From NCBI GenBank assembly GCA_009767595.1, contig VSDK01012844.1, forward strand, positions 66,933-130,932: DNA of 64,000 bases, read 5' to 3'. Under the pieces are notes generated by a model that made no database searches, was not told the DNA's origin, and worked only from the letters and a program-made list of their open reading frames with translations. Numbering within the stretch: position 1 is the first letter of the stretch; each line of letters begins with the position of its first letter. The stretch comes from Symbiodinium kawagutii (Eukaryota; Sar; Dinophyceae; Suessiales; Symbiodiniaceae). Position numbers and translations under genes: made by a program. Positions 11,475-21,779 of this stretch are shown here, piece by piece.

Positions 11475-12340
11475 CTACCTTTTCTTCTTCTCCTCTCCTC
11501 CTTCCTGTCCTTCCCCCCCCTTTCTCCACAAAGCTCCTGTGAAGTACGCCTCCTTTGTCCTTGGGGATACCTGGGGATACCTGGGCGCAGCTGTACCTCG
11601 GAACTCTGGCCTTTGTCCCCCTCCCCCGGGGCAGTGAAGAGCTCCACGTGTCTGCTCTGGTCTTGCAGCTCTCTGGGGTTTATTTTGGTCCACGTTACCC
11701 ATCCCCGCTGTCTGAGGTAGGTCCTCCAGGCGGTAGCCCAGCGCCGTTGCTCTCGGCGCCTCCCTCCCCCACCTACCCAGAGCGATCAGACCTCCACCAA
11801 GAGCGCCTCCAAGTCCCCGCAGCCTCCGGAGCCCTGTTGGGATTATGGTAGGAACATGTTGGGTTTATGTTGGGAAAAGGGTGTCTTAGGCACAGGAAGG
11901 GTGTTCCTAAGAAAGGTTTGTGTGGAAGGTTTTGTGGTCCTTTGAAAGTCTATATCTCCAAGAGCTCTCTTCTGGATATAGACCATTATTCTCATTTTTC
12001 TCCTGTTCCCGCCCCGCTCTCCTTTTCCTCCCCTCCTCCTGTCTTCTCTCCACCTGTCGCTGATCAGCACCGCCNNNNNNNNNNTCCCTACCTTTCGTGG
12101 CCTCGGACCTCGTTGACCTTCTCTAGTCCACGCCCTCGAGCGACGCAGTGGAGCTCCAGCACGCTGCCCCTTCGATTCCTGCAGCGAGTTCCTGGCGCTC
12201 CCCGGCGCCTCCAGCAGTTCCTCCTTCCCACATGGGCTTTACGTTGGGAGCCCGTCACCTCCGAGGTCTTGGGCTCCTTCCTGGTGCCTCCCTGCTCCGT
12301 AGTGCTGAGGTCTAGGGCTTTGAGAAGCTCCGTGTAAACC
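11475..12340 (-). other. GC-rich block with open minus frames, split by an N gap
   Basis: 12340-12085 is open to AAAG|GTAGGG and includes ELLKALDLSTTEQGGTRKEP. 11800-11475 is open in two minus frames and ends at AAAAG|GTAGGTT. These could be exons, or a decayed coding part of the surrounding repeat. Plus-strand frames are also open. No domain recognised. Confidence 0.3.
12075..12084. other. Assembly gap (10 N)
   Basis: Ten consecutive N. The true distance is unknown. Confidence 1.
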
Positions 12341-12617
12341 GACCTATTGTCCTTGACATATCGGTTTATCTTTTAAACCAATTTTTGGCCTGAACCTTTT
12401 GGCCGTTGAACACGCAAAACTCAAACAATAAATGGAAAGAAAAAAATCCGTTTGAACCTATATTTCGGTAAGAACCGCTGGGCCATCGAGCCCAAAAAGT
12501 ACATGGATTTCAAAGATATCCTTTTGATTTTTTTTTGCAAAATTTTTTGGGCTTTGGCCCACCACAACTTCCCCCGAAAATAAAAATGGATAACAAAAAA
12601 AAAATCATTCATTTTTT

Positions 12618-13629
12618 TGAGCCAAATTGGGTCTTGGCCCACCAGAACCTCCCTCCGGAAAATAAATGGATTAAAAAAAATACATTTATCTTTTTGGAAC
12701 ATTTTTTCTCAGGTGAAGCCCTTGGCCTTGGACCAAAACCTATCCAAAAAAGATAAATGGATTTAAAAAAAATACATTTATCTTTTTGGAACATTTTTGT
12801 CTATGTGAACTTGGACCAGAACCCTTTTTTTTAAAGAAACAAAAAAAAACACAAAAAAACAAAAACTAAAGAGAAAACATTTTTTTTTGAGCCAAAGTTG
12901 GAAATTAGCAAAATTAAAAACAAAAAATACTTAAATGGAAAAAAAAACAAAACCAAATTAAAAAACACGAAAAAAAATATAAAGCAGGCAAAAAAAAAGA
13001 TGGATAAAAAAAAAAATCCATTTATCTTAAATCGATTTTTTTCAAGGTTATGCGCCCTAGATTCTTGCCCAAAAAGCAAAATTTCAAGAAAAAAAACCAA
13101 ATCAAGGGCGCATAAACCAGATAACGCACTTTTATGCGCCCTTGATTTGGTTTTTTTTCTTGAAATTTTGCTTTTTGGGCAAGAATCTAGGGCGCATAAC
13201 CTTGAAAAAAATCGATTTAAGATAAATGGATTTTTTTTATCCATCTTTTTTTTTTTGCCTGCTTTATATTTTTTTTCGTGTTTTTTAATTTGGTTTTGTT
13301 TTTTTTTCCATTTAAGTATTTTTTGTTTTTAATTTTGCTAATTTCCAACTTTGGCTCAAAAAAAAATGTTTTCTCTTTAGTTTTTGTTTTTTTTTGTTTT
13401 TTTGTTTTTTTAAAAAAAGGGTTCTGGTCCAAGTTCACATAGACAAAAATGTTCCAAAAAGATAAATGGATTTTTTTTATCCATTTATCTTTTTTGGATA
13501 GGTTTTGGTCCAAGGCCAAGGGCTTCACCTGAGAAAAAATGTTCAAAAAAGATAAATGGATTTTTTTTTAATCCATTTATTTTCCGGAGGGAGGTTCTGG
13601 TGGGCCAAGACCCAAAAAATTTGGCTCAA
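12618..13629. repeat. Large foldback (inverted repeat) with 14-nt loop
   Basis: Left arm 12618-13116 and right arm 13131-13629 are near-perfect reverse complements of about 500 bp. The apex is at 13117-13130. Both arms are A- or T-tract rich and begin or end in sequence matching the adjacent 83-bp satellite unit. Open frames here (for example 12831-13244) are by-products of the A/T tracts. Confidence 0.9.
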
Positions 13630-14756
13630 AAAAATAAATGTTCTTTTTTTTTTATTCATTTATTTTCCGGAGGGAGGTTCTGGTGGGCCAAGGCCCAAAA
13701 AATTTGGCTCAAAAAAATAAATGGATTTTTTTTTGTCCATTTATTTTTCGGGGGAGGTTCTGGTGGGCCAAGGCCCAAAAAATTTGGCTCAAAAAAAAAA
13801 AAGGATTTTTTTTTAAATCCATTTATTTTCCGGAGGGAGGTTCTGGTGGGCCCAGGCCCAAAAAATTTGGCTCAAAAAAATAATTGATTTTTTTTTTTTT
13901 ATCCATTTATTTTTTCGGGGGGGTTCTGGTGGGCCAAGGCCCAAAAAATTTGGCTCAAAAAAATAAATGTGTTTTTTTTTATCCATTTATTTTCCGGAGG
14001 GAGGTTCTGGTGGGCCAAGGCCCAAAAATTTGGCTCAAAAAAATAAATGTGTTTTTTTTTATCCATTTATTTTCCGGAGGGAGGTTCTGGTGGGCCAAGG
14101 CCCAAAAATTTGGCTCAAAAAAAAAAATGTTTTTTTTTATCCATTTGTTTTTCGGGGGAGGTTCTGGTGGGCCAAGGCCCAAAAAATTTGGCTCAAAAAA
14201 ATAAATGGATTTTTTTTTTATCCATTTATATTTTTGGAGGGGGGTTCTGGTGGGCCAAGGCCCAAAAAATTTGGCTCAAAAAAATAAATGGATTTTTTTT
14301 TTATCCATTTATATTTTTGGAGGGGGGTTCTGGTGGGCCAAGGCCCAAAAAATTTGGCTCAAAAAAATAAATGGATTTTTTTTTTATCCATTTATATTTT
14401 TGGAGGGGGGTTCTGGTGGGCCAAGGCCCAAAAAATTTGGCTCAAAAAAATAAATGGATTTTTTTTTATCCATTTATTTTCCGGAGGGAGGTTCTGGTGG
14501 GCCAAGGCCCCAAAAAATTTGGTCAAAAAAAAAAAATTATTTTTTTTTTTATCCATTTATTTTCCGGAGGGAGGTTCTGGTGGGCCAAGGCCCAAAAAAT
14601 TTGGCTCAAAAAAGTAAATGAATTTTTTTTTATCCATTTATTTTTTCGGGGGGGTTCTGGTGGGCCAAGGCCCAAAAAATTTGGCTCAAAAAAGTAAATG
14701 TTTTTTTTTATCCATTTATTTTCCGGAGGGAGGTTCTGGTGGGCCAAGGGCCAACG
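13560..14756. repeat. Satellite of about 15 units, 77-84 bp each
   Basis: Each unit has three parts: ATAAATGGAT-T(n)-ATCCATTTAT (a perfect hairpin), GGAGGGAGGTTCTGGTGGG, and GCCAAGGCCCAAAAAATTTG followed by GCTCAAAA. Units differ mainly in T-run length and in TTTTCCGG versus TTTTTCGG. Two inverted units lie at 12540-12660. The Lys/Phe-rich frames through the array are not genes. Confidence 0.95.
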
Positions 14757-15155
14757 CGATATGCGCAGATCCCGGAGCTCCGGGAGCCCAAGTCTCCACA
14801 TGGACCTTTGGGGAGGACAAGGTAAGGTAAGGTGGGGAAAGGTGGGGACAGGACAAGGACAAAGGGAGGAAATCATGTTTAAAAAAATGACAAGGAAAAA
14901 GTTGTCATAGAGGCTTGTTTATGATTAATGCTGCTCATTTATGATGATTGTCGATTGTTGTTAAGTATCATCATGTTTCATGGCGTTTGGTGTATGATGG
15001 GATGATCATGGGAAAATGTTTGATGGGTTTGATTTGCATCTATTCGTGCATGCCCAGCAAATATACCTCAGCACAAAACAAAAAAAGCGGCACCTGTGAA
15101 AATCTACAGTCCCAAGTCACAGTTTTCGCGTTGCAACCGGTTCTTGCTGATGCCA

Positions 15156-15947
15156 CTACCCTAACCACAGTGACCAATAAGCTTCTGGGTGACCAAGAAC
15201 CCACGTCTTCACTTCAGCATCCCACCACATGCCAAACAAACTTTGCATCAAAAACCCCTTAATGCTTGAAATTAAGGCCAACCGCATGCACCAGAATGCA
15301 TGCGCATACAACATGTGTGTGTGTGTCTGTGCGTGTCCGCGCGTTCCACTGTTTTGCCTGCACCCTCCTGAAGGACTTGTCGCAACACCGAGCCAAAACC
15401 AGCTGGGACATGCAACCGTTGCATCGGCACATGATCGGTACAGAATCCTCGTCCCCTGCCACCGGTCATCGCTGCTTGCCCGGCCTGGTGGGTCAGTTCC
15501 CGTCTTGAAGGTAAACTTTTTACAGCCAGGCGACAGCTTGCAGCTCTCCTGACAGGCCTTGGCATCGGCCAAATATCCTCCATTGGGATCCTGGACCAAA
15601 CGATCCTTCACGTAGCTATCCGCAATGTCCTGAGATGGAGGAAGGACTGGAACATTGGCAAAAAAGAAGCCGATGTGTTGGATGATTTAAAAAAAAACAC
15701 TCACCCACCAAAAAAATAATGACAACTGATCAAAAATTACGATAGGGCGAACCGGATGCCATCCCAAAAGAACACAACTGCGACACAAAAAGTGGTAGGG
15801 TATGATGATCCAATGATCATCAGTATATCAATGATCCATAACCTGAGCATCCAAGAGGTTGGTGTAGGCCACACCTGCCTCCAAACATTTCGGCCATTCG
15901 CCTTCACCAGCCACCAGGGTGGCTCCCAGCAGCCACAGCCACAGCAT
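15156..15947 (-). CDS. Secreted PAN/Apple-domain protein, N-terminal exons
   Basis: Exon 1 (15947-15843) starts MLWLWLLGATLVAGEGEWPK, a signal peptide, then CLEAGVAYTNLLDAQ, and ends at CAG|GTTATG. Exon 2 begins after ATCTCAG at 15629 in phase 0 with DIADSYVKDRLVQDPNGGY and continues AKACQESC..SPGCKKFTFKT, the core of a PAN/Apple domain. The frame stays open to 15156, but coding quality drops after about 15500, so the true exon end is unclear. A longer start at 16016 is possible. Likely extracellular. It could be the 5' part of the gene ending at 8918, with the satellite region inside an intron. Confidence 0.75.
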
Positions 15948-16511
15948 CGGCACAAGAGACTGCGTTGCTGCGGACGTGGGGCGGTCGATGGCTGGTTCAG
16001 AAGCTGCGGGGAACACGGCAGTTGTCCAAGTGATCCGCGTTTAATGATGGCTGGCAACGATTGATCAGGGCTCATGATGGTAAACCTCGGGTAATTATCA
16101 TCAACAAGGATGAGAATTGAGATGGTAGATCCCTTTTAACAAACCACCGCCAGTTTGCCTAAATAGCTTGTGTTTCACCGTGTGTCACCATCGAAATCTT
16201 TTGAACAAAGGAGGGGTTTTGTAGTATGGACGGAGCATTAGTCCAACATGATGGCATGAAATATGCAATGACCACAGTTATTACTTGCTAGGGGGAAATG
16301 GTAGGAGCAGTAGAGGGATTGGTGGCAAGGGAGGAGAGGCTGTAGGAGCAGTGTCATCAGAGGAAGGACAGGAGAGCAAAGGAAAGGAAGCGTGTACTAA
16401 ATCATTAGCCACTACTAACGATTGAGCGATGGGTTATAGCATGTTATGAATCATTAGTAGTGGCTAATGATTCGTAACGCTATTGTTGGAAACCATTCGC
16501 CACTATACTAA

Positions 16512-16740
16512 TCAAACCCCCTCGATCTCCAGACGCTTCCCCGACACCTCTCCAGAAGGTATCAGCACCTCAACTGCTAGGTGCTCGGTGAGGATCACGA
16601 ACCACGGTTGCAGAACACCATCACCACCACTACAACGGCACATGCCACTGCGGTTGCTACTGCAGGAACTACTACCATCGAAACAACAGCGCAAAAGAAT
16701 CTAACAGCAACAGCAGCAGCAACCAAGGAACAAGCCACAG
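16512..16740. other. Coding-like islet, strand unresolved
   Basis: The plus frame 16580-16739 is Thr/Ala-rich and ends at a GTAAGT donor. The minus frame ends PWFVILTEHLAVEVLIPSGE..LEIEGV and TGA at 16512. Either could be an exon. Confidence 0.35.
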
Positions 16741-16849
16741 TAAGTGGACCGACTCACAATCTCAATATGCTCATGCTTTGTCGGCGGCAGCATCGTCTTG
16801 TTCAAAACTTCGGGCGATGTGGCCTAAGTGCCTACACATGTAGGTGATT

Positions 16850-17920
16850 CTGTGAGCAGATGCTTGCTAGATCTTTATAGTAGATATTCACCATACAAGC
16901 AAGCATCTGGAAAACATGGCAGGCCGGTTCTTAACTCTGATTATCGAGGTTGGGTCGGGAACATTCCTGAACCCAAAAGTTTTTGAAACCATGATTCAAC
17001 CATGATGGTTCATTATTTTGCGTGTGCAGGTGTCATGTTTTGTCATATCTCATCATATTTTGTCAATTTTTGTCCACCAATTCAATCCAACCAACCAGAA
17101 GATGGACATCCTCACATCACCCGCGGCAGCACGCGCCATTTTCCCCCGGCTCCCATGTGCTTCGATGAGTTGGCCTTACACCAGGGAATCATCAAAAACT
17201 GACGGCTGAAGCCCCGGACATGTCATGTCAGTGCGGATGTCCAAAAACAATGTGTGTCCCAAATGGTCCCAACCACTTCTAAGTTGGTTTTTAACTACCT
17301 TAACTAGGGTGAAGTGCCAGTTCTAGGGATTTATGTCCCAACTTAAGTTGGTGCTTGGGGGATGTTGGGCACCCGCCGTGGTGGTCCCAACGGCCTTGCG
17401 TGGCTGGCCGCTAGACATCACCTCGATCTAAGGCCTGGCGCGGTGGTTGATGGGTACCAGGCAACCCACCATTGGTGGTGAACATCGGTTCTTACCCCCA
17501 CCTAACCAATAAGTAATTAAGATTAACTGAGGGGTTGTTAGATGTTAAAATGATTTAATATGATAATGAGTGTAAGGGGTCATCCCCACCGATTAAGTGT
17601 GGCTATTGGTTAGGCTTAAGATGGCTTAAGTGCGTGAATCACAATTGGTTTACAAATCAAGCCAATATTGGTTAAGGTGAATCACAACTAGGGGTGTCAA
17701 TAATTGTAACTTCAAGCTCCCATCAAGTTCTGGACACTCCATCCTCGTTGGGTTCATGGCTGTGGTTGTCAGAATCTAATGGTATTTTTTACTGACTGGA
17801 ATCATGTTGCTTTTTGTGTTCATCAAATGAGACACCAATTCCCTGGGGTGACCTGTCCAAGAATTTCCCAATTGATACGAGGTTCGCGTTGACAATGTCC
17901 AACATCAATACCTCCTGTTA
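16850..17920. other. Non-coding interval
   Basis: No sustained coding frame apart from a weak plus frame at 17002-17209. The interval is rich in AACCATGATGG-type short repeats. Confidence 0.5.
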
Positions 17921-17924
17921 ACAA

Positions 17925-18215
17925 TCACGCGGGCCTCACAAAACTTGAAATAAACGTGCGTGCCGTTGATTCTCGATATGCAAGCCCATGAAAGGATGCA
18001 CCTATGTCTTGACATGGTAGCACACCTGCCGCCTTAAGGTGGCGCGGCCCGAAGTAGGTGAAGCAAAGTGCTAGTCCCCAATCACTACATCCTTGGAAAA
18101 GATTCCAAGGTCGGCACGGTCGCGGTTTGGCTGTCTGTAGATGTTTCAATGCTCTCCGGTGAACTAATCTGGCACTGGAACATCCCACTTTATGGCTGAT
18201 TTCCCTGGGATTCAA
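17925..18215 (-). CDS. Candidate exon
   Basis: 96 open codons on the minus strand while the plus strand is full of stops. Includes ALKHLQTAKPRPCRPWNLF and HLKAAGVLPCQDIGASF. No domain recognised and no strong splice sites chosen. Confidence 0.35.
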   Translation of the reverse strand: MNPREISHKVGCSSARLVHRRALKHLQTAKPRPCRPWNLFQGCSDWGLALCFTYFGPRHLKAAGVLPCQDIGASFHGLAYRESTARTFISSFVRPA

Positions 18216-18382
18216 TAAAAGAGGTGATTTTCCATTGCCGGGTTAGTTTACCAAAGGGTACAACATACCGACATATCCCAACAAACTATGGATGTGAGCG
18301 AAACCAAACACCCAACAGGATCATTCTTTCACCGCTCACTGAAAAAGAGTTGTGACAAGTGGATGATGTAAATCCATTTCTA

Positions 18383-18429
18383 GTTGGTGGCTTCAGCCTC
18401 TGAAAATATTGGCCAATCAATCATTTCAG
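18383..18429 (+). repeat. Short family-2 element
   Basis: GTTGGTGGCTTCAGCCTC..AATATTGGCCAATCAATCATTTCAG; starts GT and ends AG. Directly followed by a 26-bp open segment and then a family-1 element. Confidence 0.55.
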
Positions 18430-18455
18430 GTAGTGGGGAAAAGAGCACCTGGCGG
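18430..18455 (+). CDS. 26-bp micro-exon candidate between two repeats
   Basis: The sequence between the family-2 AG (18429) and the family-1 GT (18456) reads VVGKRAPG plus two bases in the phase-0 frame. Too short to prove. The arrangement copies that of 5483-5573. Confidence 0.3.
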
Positions 18456-18545
18456 GTTCTCAAAATAGGGGGTACACCAAGTCATCCGATATTAGCCATT
18501 TATAGCAGTGAACCAACCATTTCTTGGGCACCCTACTGCGTTTTA
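18456..18545 (+). repeat. Family-1 element, right end degraded
   Basis: GTTCTCAAAATAGGGGGTAC..AAGTCATCCGATATTAGCC..AACCAACCATTTCTTGGGC. The right TIR is not complete. Confidence 0.6.
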
Positions 18546-18897
18546 ACCACCACATGTTTAAAAACCACTAACTAGAGTTGCTTAAGGCTCAATACACTTT
18601 GCTGTTGACCATCCCCAATGCCATCCAGTAGACTCCCATTTTCCTGGATTGATGACCCTATACCCTGCTCGGTGTTTAATAAGCAAAGACCATGATTATG
18701 ATAGGATTTGATCATTTCCAAAGTTCCAACCATCATTACCCGGTTGGTTACAGTAGACCTGATACCTGATAAGTTTTTTTCAATTCAATTCCTGTCAATT
18801 AACAAGCTACAACTGCTTGGTTGGATCTGTGCGGGGTGCCCTACTATCCATGGTAGCATCCAACCCACCATGGCACATGGCGGCACATGGCATCCAC

Positions 18898-19261
18898 CTC
18901 CTAGCGGCCTCGGTGATGGCATAGTTCAACATCTCCGCACTGAAGACATCGTTCCGATCCAGCGTCAAGGCTCGATGGTAGTAGTCAATGGCCTGCGCTG
19001 GTGCCCTAGCAGCCCGCTCAACGTTGGAGCTGCCATAACTGGGAGATGGGGAGGTCAGGTAGCTGCAGTCAGGGCCCTGCCATAACTGGGAGATGGGGAG
19101 GTCAGGTAGCTGCAGTCAGATCTAGCTGCTAGGGGTGGAGGCGAACATGTTTAAGGGGTCTTTGATTACGTGATGGGGTGAGCCAGTGGAAAATAATCTT
19201 GGACAAGGAGCCGAGCTCTCACCCAAGGAAAATCGAACGCCAATGCGAGAACGTGTGGCTC
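18898..19261 (-). CDS. Cdc16/APC6-like C-terminal TPR exon(s)
   Basis: Exon 19029-18898 encodes QAIDYYHRALTLDRNDVFSA then EMLNYAITEA, matching the last TPR of Cdc16/Cut9 family proteins, where AI..YH.AL....D....EML..A is characteristic. The donor is AG|GTGGAT. A small upstream exon (19261-19223, TAG acceptor, GTGAGA donor) reads ATRSRIGVRFSL and may be the preceding helix; its phase fits only if the TPR exon starts at an AG nearer to AIDYY. Cdc16 is a scaffold subunit of the anaphase-promoting complex. The matching N-terminal and central part lies at 55.2-59.1 kb on the same strand. Confidence 0.65.
19031..19119. repeat. 47-bp tandem duplication at an exon edge
   Basis: TGCCATAACTGGGAGATGGG.. 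occurs at 19031-19072 and again, identically over 42 bp, at 19078-19119. It overlaps the acceptor side of the TPR exon. Confidence 0.95.
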
Positions 19262-19388
19262 CTACACACCCGCAATTGATGATTAGTGATTGTTGACATC
19301 CTCAGTGAATGATCAGGAATTACGATTGATTACGATTATTTACGTAGTTTCTCGGAGTAAGTGGCCAGGATTCCATCTCTGAAGGCGC

Positions 19389-19655
19389 ATGGTCCGTCCA
19401 CACATCACCTTCCGCCAAAACATATGGAGCCACGCAACATCAGCGGCGTATCTAATTCCAGTTACTGGAAACGGCAGCACCAATTGGTTCTTGTGGTCTA
19501 CCAGCGGGGTTCACTATGCTGAGGAGTACCATGGCTGGACGAAGTACTGCTACTTCTCACGCGCTCTACACGCCAATGTGGGATGGACATCACATTGCTT
19601 GAAGCCATTGCAGTACCACTGGCCCAGTCACAACAACAGCTGGGGATTGAAATGA
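19389..19655 (+). CDS. Candidate exon
   Basis: The plus frame is open for 88 codons with natural composition (GNGSTNWFLWSTSGVHYAEE..WTKYCYFSRALHANVGW). No splice sites confirmed and no domain recognised. The minus strand is also open from 19728 to 19498 but is Ser-rich. Confidence 0.3.
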   Translation: MVRPHITFRQNIWSHATSAAYLIPVTGNGSTNWFLWSTSGVHYAEEYHGWTKYCYFSRALHANVGWTSHCLKPLQYHWPSHNNSWGLK

Positions 19656-19858
19656 GGTCCAACCACCACTCATCTCCTGAAGGAAAGCCGCAAACTCCAA
19701 TAATTAGTGTCGAAACCTGTTTACACAAACATATGCGAGCCGCAGATTTTGGAATAATTTCTTATATTTCTTCCTCCTTCACATGAACCATAGATTTTTT
19801 GAGAGTTGGCTAAAACAAATTTAATCTTCTACAAATCTAATCCTCTACCTTTGGATCA

Positions 19859-20309
19859 TCATTGAGGATAATAAAATGATAAAATATTATCCATTCGTGC
19901 ACGGCAACCGCACCCAGACTCTGCACGGGCTGCATTTGTCCATCGACGCGACTGGTCACATTGGCCACTAAGATGGTGCGCAACCGTCGTGCAGCGACGG
20001 AGACGGTGCCATGTCCAAGAAGCAACAAGCACAACGCAGCGGTGAAAATGGCACGCGTGATCCGAAACGTTATACTGGTTGGTGGTTAAATCCACTTTCT
20101 ATAGTAGTCAACCAACCAACTGTTTGAAAATACTGGGGAAAATAAACATGTTTATCAAGCACCTGCCAGTATAGTGGTAAGTTGACCTTGGAATGATGCA
20201 GGATGACAACGGCCTTAAGATTCTCATTCCAATTTGACTTATCTTTGGCAATCAAGGCATTGCACATACCAAATAAAGTCATGCTCGCCAGCGTCAAATC
20301 AACCGACAT
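19859..20309 (-). CDS. Two-exon gene fragment with a repeat-derived intron
   Basis: Exon 20309-20163 (49 codons, phase 0/0; acceptor ATCCCAG, donor GTGCTT) reads MSVDLTLASMTLFGMCNALI and KVNLPLYWQ. After the 76-bp family-2 element, whose minus-strand end is CCACCAACCAG, the frame continues in phase to TGA at 19859. In another phase the second exon would read FTAALCLLLLGHGTVSVAAR, like a signal peptide, so its frame is not settled. The plus strand is open here as well. Function unknown. Confidence 0.4.
20087..20162 (-). repeat. Family-2 element acting as intron (minus sense)
   Basis: On the minus strand: GTGCTTGATAAACATG ... GGTTGGTTGACTAC ... CCACCAACCAG. It starts GT and ends AG at open-frame boundaries. 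Confidence 0.55.
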
Positions 20310-20554
20310 CTGGGATTTCACAAGGATCAGTCATGACTTTTTATGCCTGTGACCGCATGAATGAGCCATGGTGAAACTGCACCTTGTACAGTATCTCAAT
20401 AGCTGCTTTTGCTCGGGCACTGTTCTATGATGTATGCATCAAATGCCGACCTTTCAATCAGACTAAAACAGGATTCTTGCAATGAATGAAGAGATGCTTT
20501 TTGAAACTCGCATTGATGGCGCCTCATGACATTCGTAACCGGGGTTGCCCTTAC

Positions 20555-20700
20555 ATGTCCTTAATGTGTACCCGCCACATGGCCACGCCCACGTCGCTGC
20601 TTCTCCAACTTCGCTGCAGCTTCTCGGTCCCCACAAGGTCACCCCACCTGATTGTTGCCCGCCATCCATCGGCAGAGATGAGCTGTGGCGGTTGGATCAT
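20555..20700 (-). CDS. Internal exon, unknown protein
   Basis: The minus frame from AG|ATG (20700) to a strong donor GACAT|GTAAGG (20555) encodes QLISADGWRATIRWGDLVGT and SDVGVAMWRVHIKD. The composition is typical of a globular domain. Probably in one gene with 20890-20965 and 21305-21421. Family not recognised. Confidence 0.5.
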
Positions 20701-20889
20701 CTCAAGTAACATCAAAATATATCAGTGACACCAGCGATGGTCAAAAAAATATATCAAAATGCTGGTTGGTCGATCAAGTGGCCCGACTCGCATGTTCTGC
20801 TGGTCGATCCAGCGCAGGACAATTCAGAATCGGTGTGCACGTACACGAGTATAACATATTAGTTTGAGGAAGTACTTCAAACAATGAAC

Positions 20890-20965
20890 CTTCATGACCA
20901 GCTCGGCAGTGTCGCCTTTGCAAGATCTTGACTTTCTCTTCTAGATGCTGCATCAATTCATCGTT
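20890..20965 (-). CDS. Internal exon, coiled-coil segment
   Basis: Acceptor GATCTAG then NDELMQHLEEKVKILQRRHC..GHE, donor G|GTTCAT; 76 bp. The heptad-like Leu spacing suggests a short coiled coil. Confidence 0.5.
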
Positions 20966-21304
20966 CTAGATCACTTTCATATCACATGCCGTTGAAAAAT
21001 AAACTTTCAAACCAAGTGATGATATATTCCTGATCTCCGAACTTTGTGACCCTTCAAATCACTCACACCCAAGGAAACCAGTTTTCACATCTTGACTGGA
21101 GATCGAAGTCTAGGAGAGATTGCGCTGTGATCCATTCAGCAAAAACACAGTACCCCACATAGCAGAAAGTCCAGCATGTTTGCGACAACGAAGAACGTGA
21201 TCTGTCCAACAAAAGTTTGCGCTGAGTGCTGACCCCTCAACACTCCCATGATCGGCGGAAGCACTTGGAAGGTGCAGCAAAGGACAACATTTCATCTACA
21301 TTCA

Positions 21305-21421
21305 TCTACGACACCCGAGGCCGGAGAAGCGTCGGGTGCTTAGCAAGGAGGATCCCCGAAAATCATCGGCTGAACTGTGCCTTTGGATCCGTTTCTCTGC
21401 TGCAACCAGGGCATCCTCCAG
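21305..21421 (-). CDS. Internal exon, unknown protein
   Basis: The minus frame reads LEDALVAAEKRIQRHSSADD then FRGSSLLSTRRFSGLG, ending near GTGTCG. Helical, charged and Ser-rich. Edges are approximate. Confidence 0.4.
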
Positions 21422-21779
21422 TGTGAAGCATTTTTTTTACCGAGGCGGATTGGAGGGTGAGGCCTATGGTGCTCTATGATGGTTCCCTGTGGCTGACAAG
21501 CTTCACTGCCGTGCGTCAAAATGCTCTGCCCTTAGTTTCTTTCTAAAATTCTAAAATATATATGCGTTTTTCTCCCTCAAAATCGTACCTGGATCTCTGG
21601 ATGATTCTGGATGTGTCGCATCCATCGTCGTGGGCTCTCACCCAAAAACCAGTGGCCCATTCCCTACATTTCTCGGTGTATGCCCACATATGGCACAAGC
21701 CGACATATCGCCTTATCACCACTCCGGATCAACCCCGGTTTGATTTGGAACGCGGCTCAAAGTTAATAGGTGTGTAAAA

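Larger units (their letters stand above)
11158..14885. mobile_element. Composite repeat bounded by about 50-bp inverted repeats
   Basis: Left arm 11158-11216 (GATTTCCTCC..TTGTCCTTGTCC..CCACCTTTCCC) is the reverse complement, with few mismatches, of 14818-14885 (GGGGAAAGGTGGGG..GGACAAGGACAAAGGGAGGAAATC). The interior holds a GC-rich block, a 10-N gap, a roughly 1-kb foldback and a satellite. No transposase was recognised, so the status as a mobile element is an inference from structure. Confidence 0.45.

Noticed and set aside
12421-13546. Long Phe/Lys/Asn frames on both strands
   Set aside because: Products of A and T tracts in the foldback arms; mirror images of each other.
13560-14756. Regularly spaced repeats resembling a CRISPR array
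   Set aside because: No unique spacers: the whole unit is repeated, with length variation in T runs, in a eukaryotic context.
13600-14910. A ladder of 60-110-codon frames rich in Phe, Lys and Gly-Pro-Arg-Pro
   Set aside because: They are translations of the 83-bp satellite and repeat every unit. Not genes.
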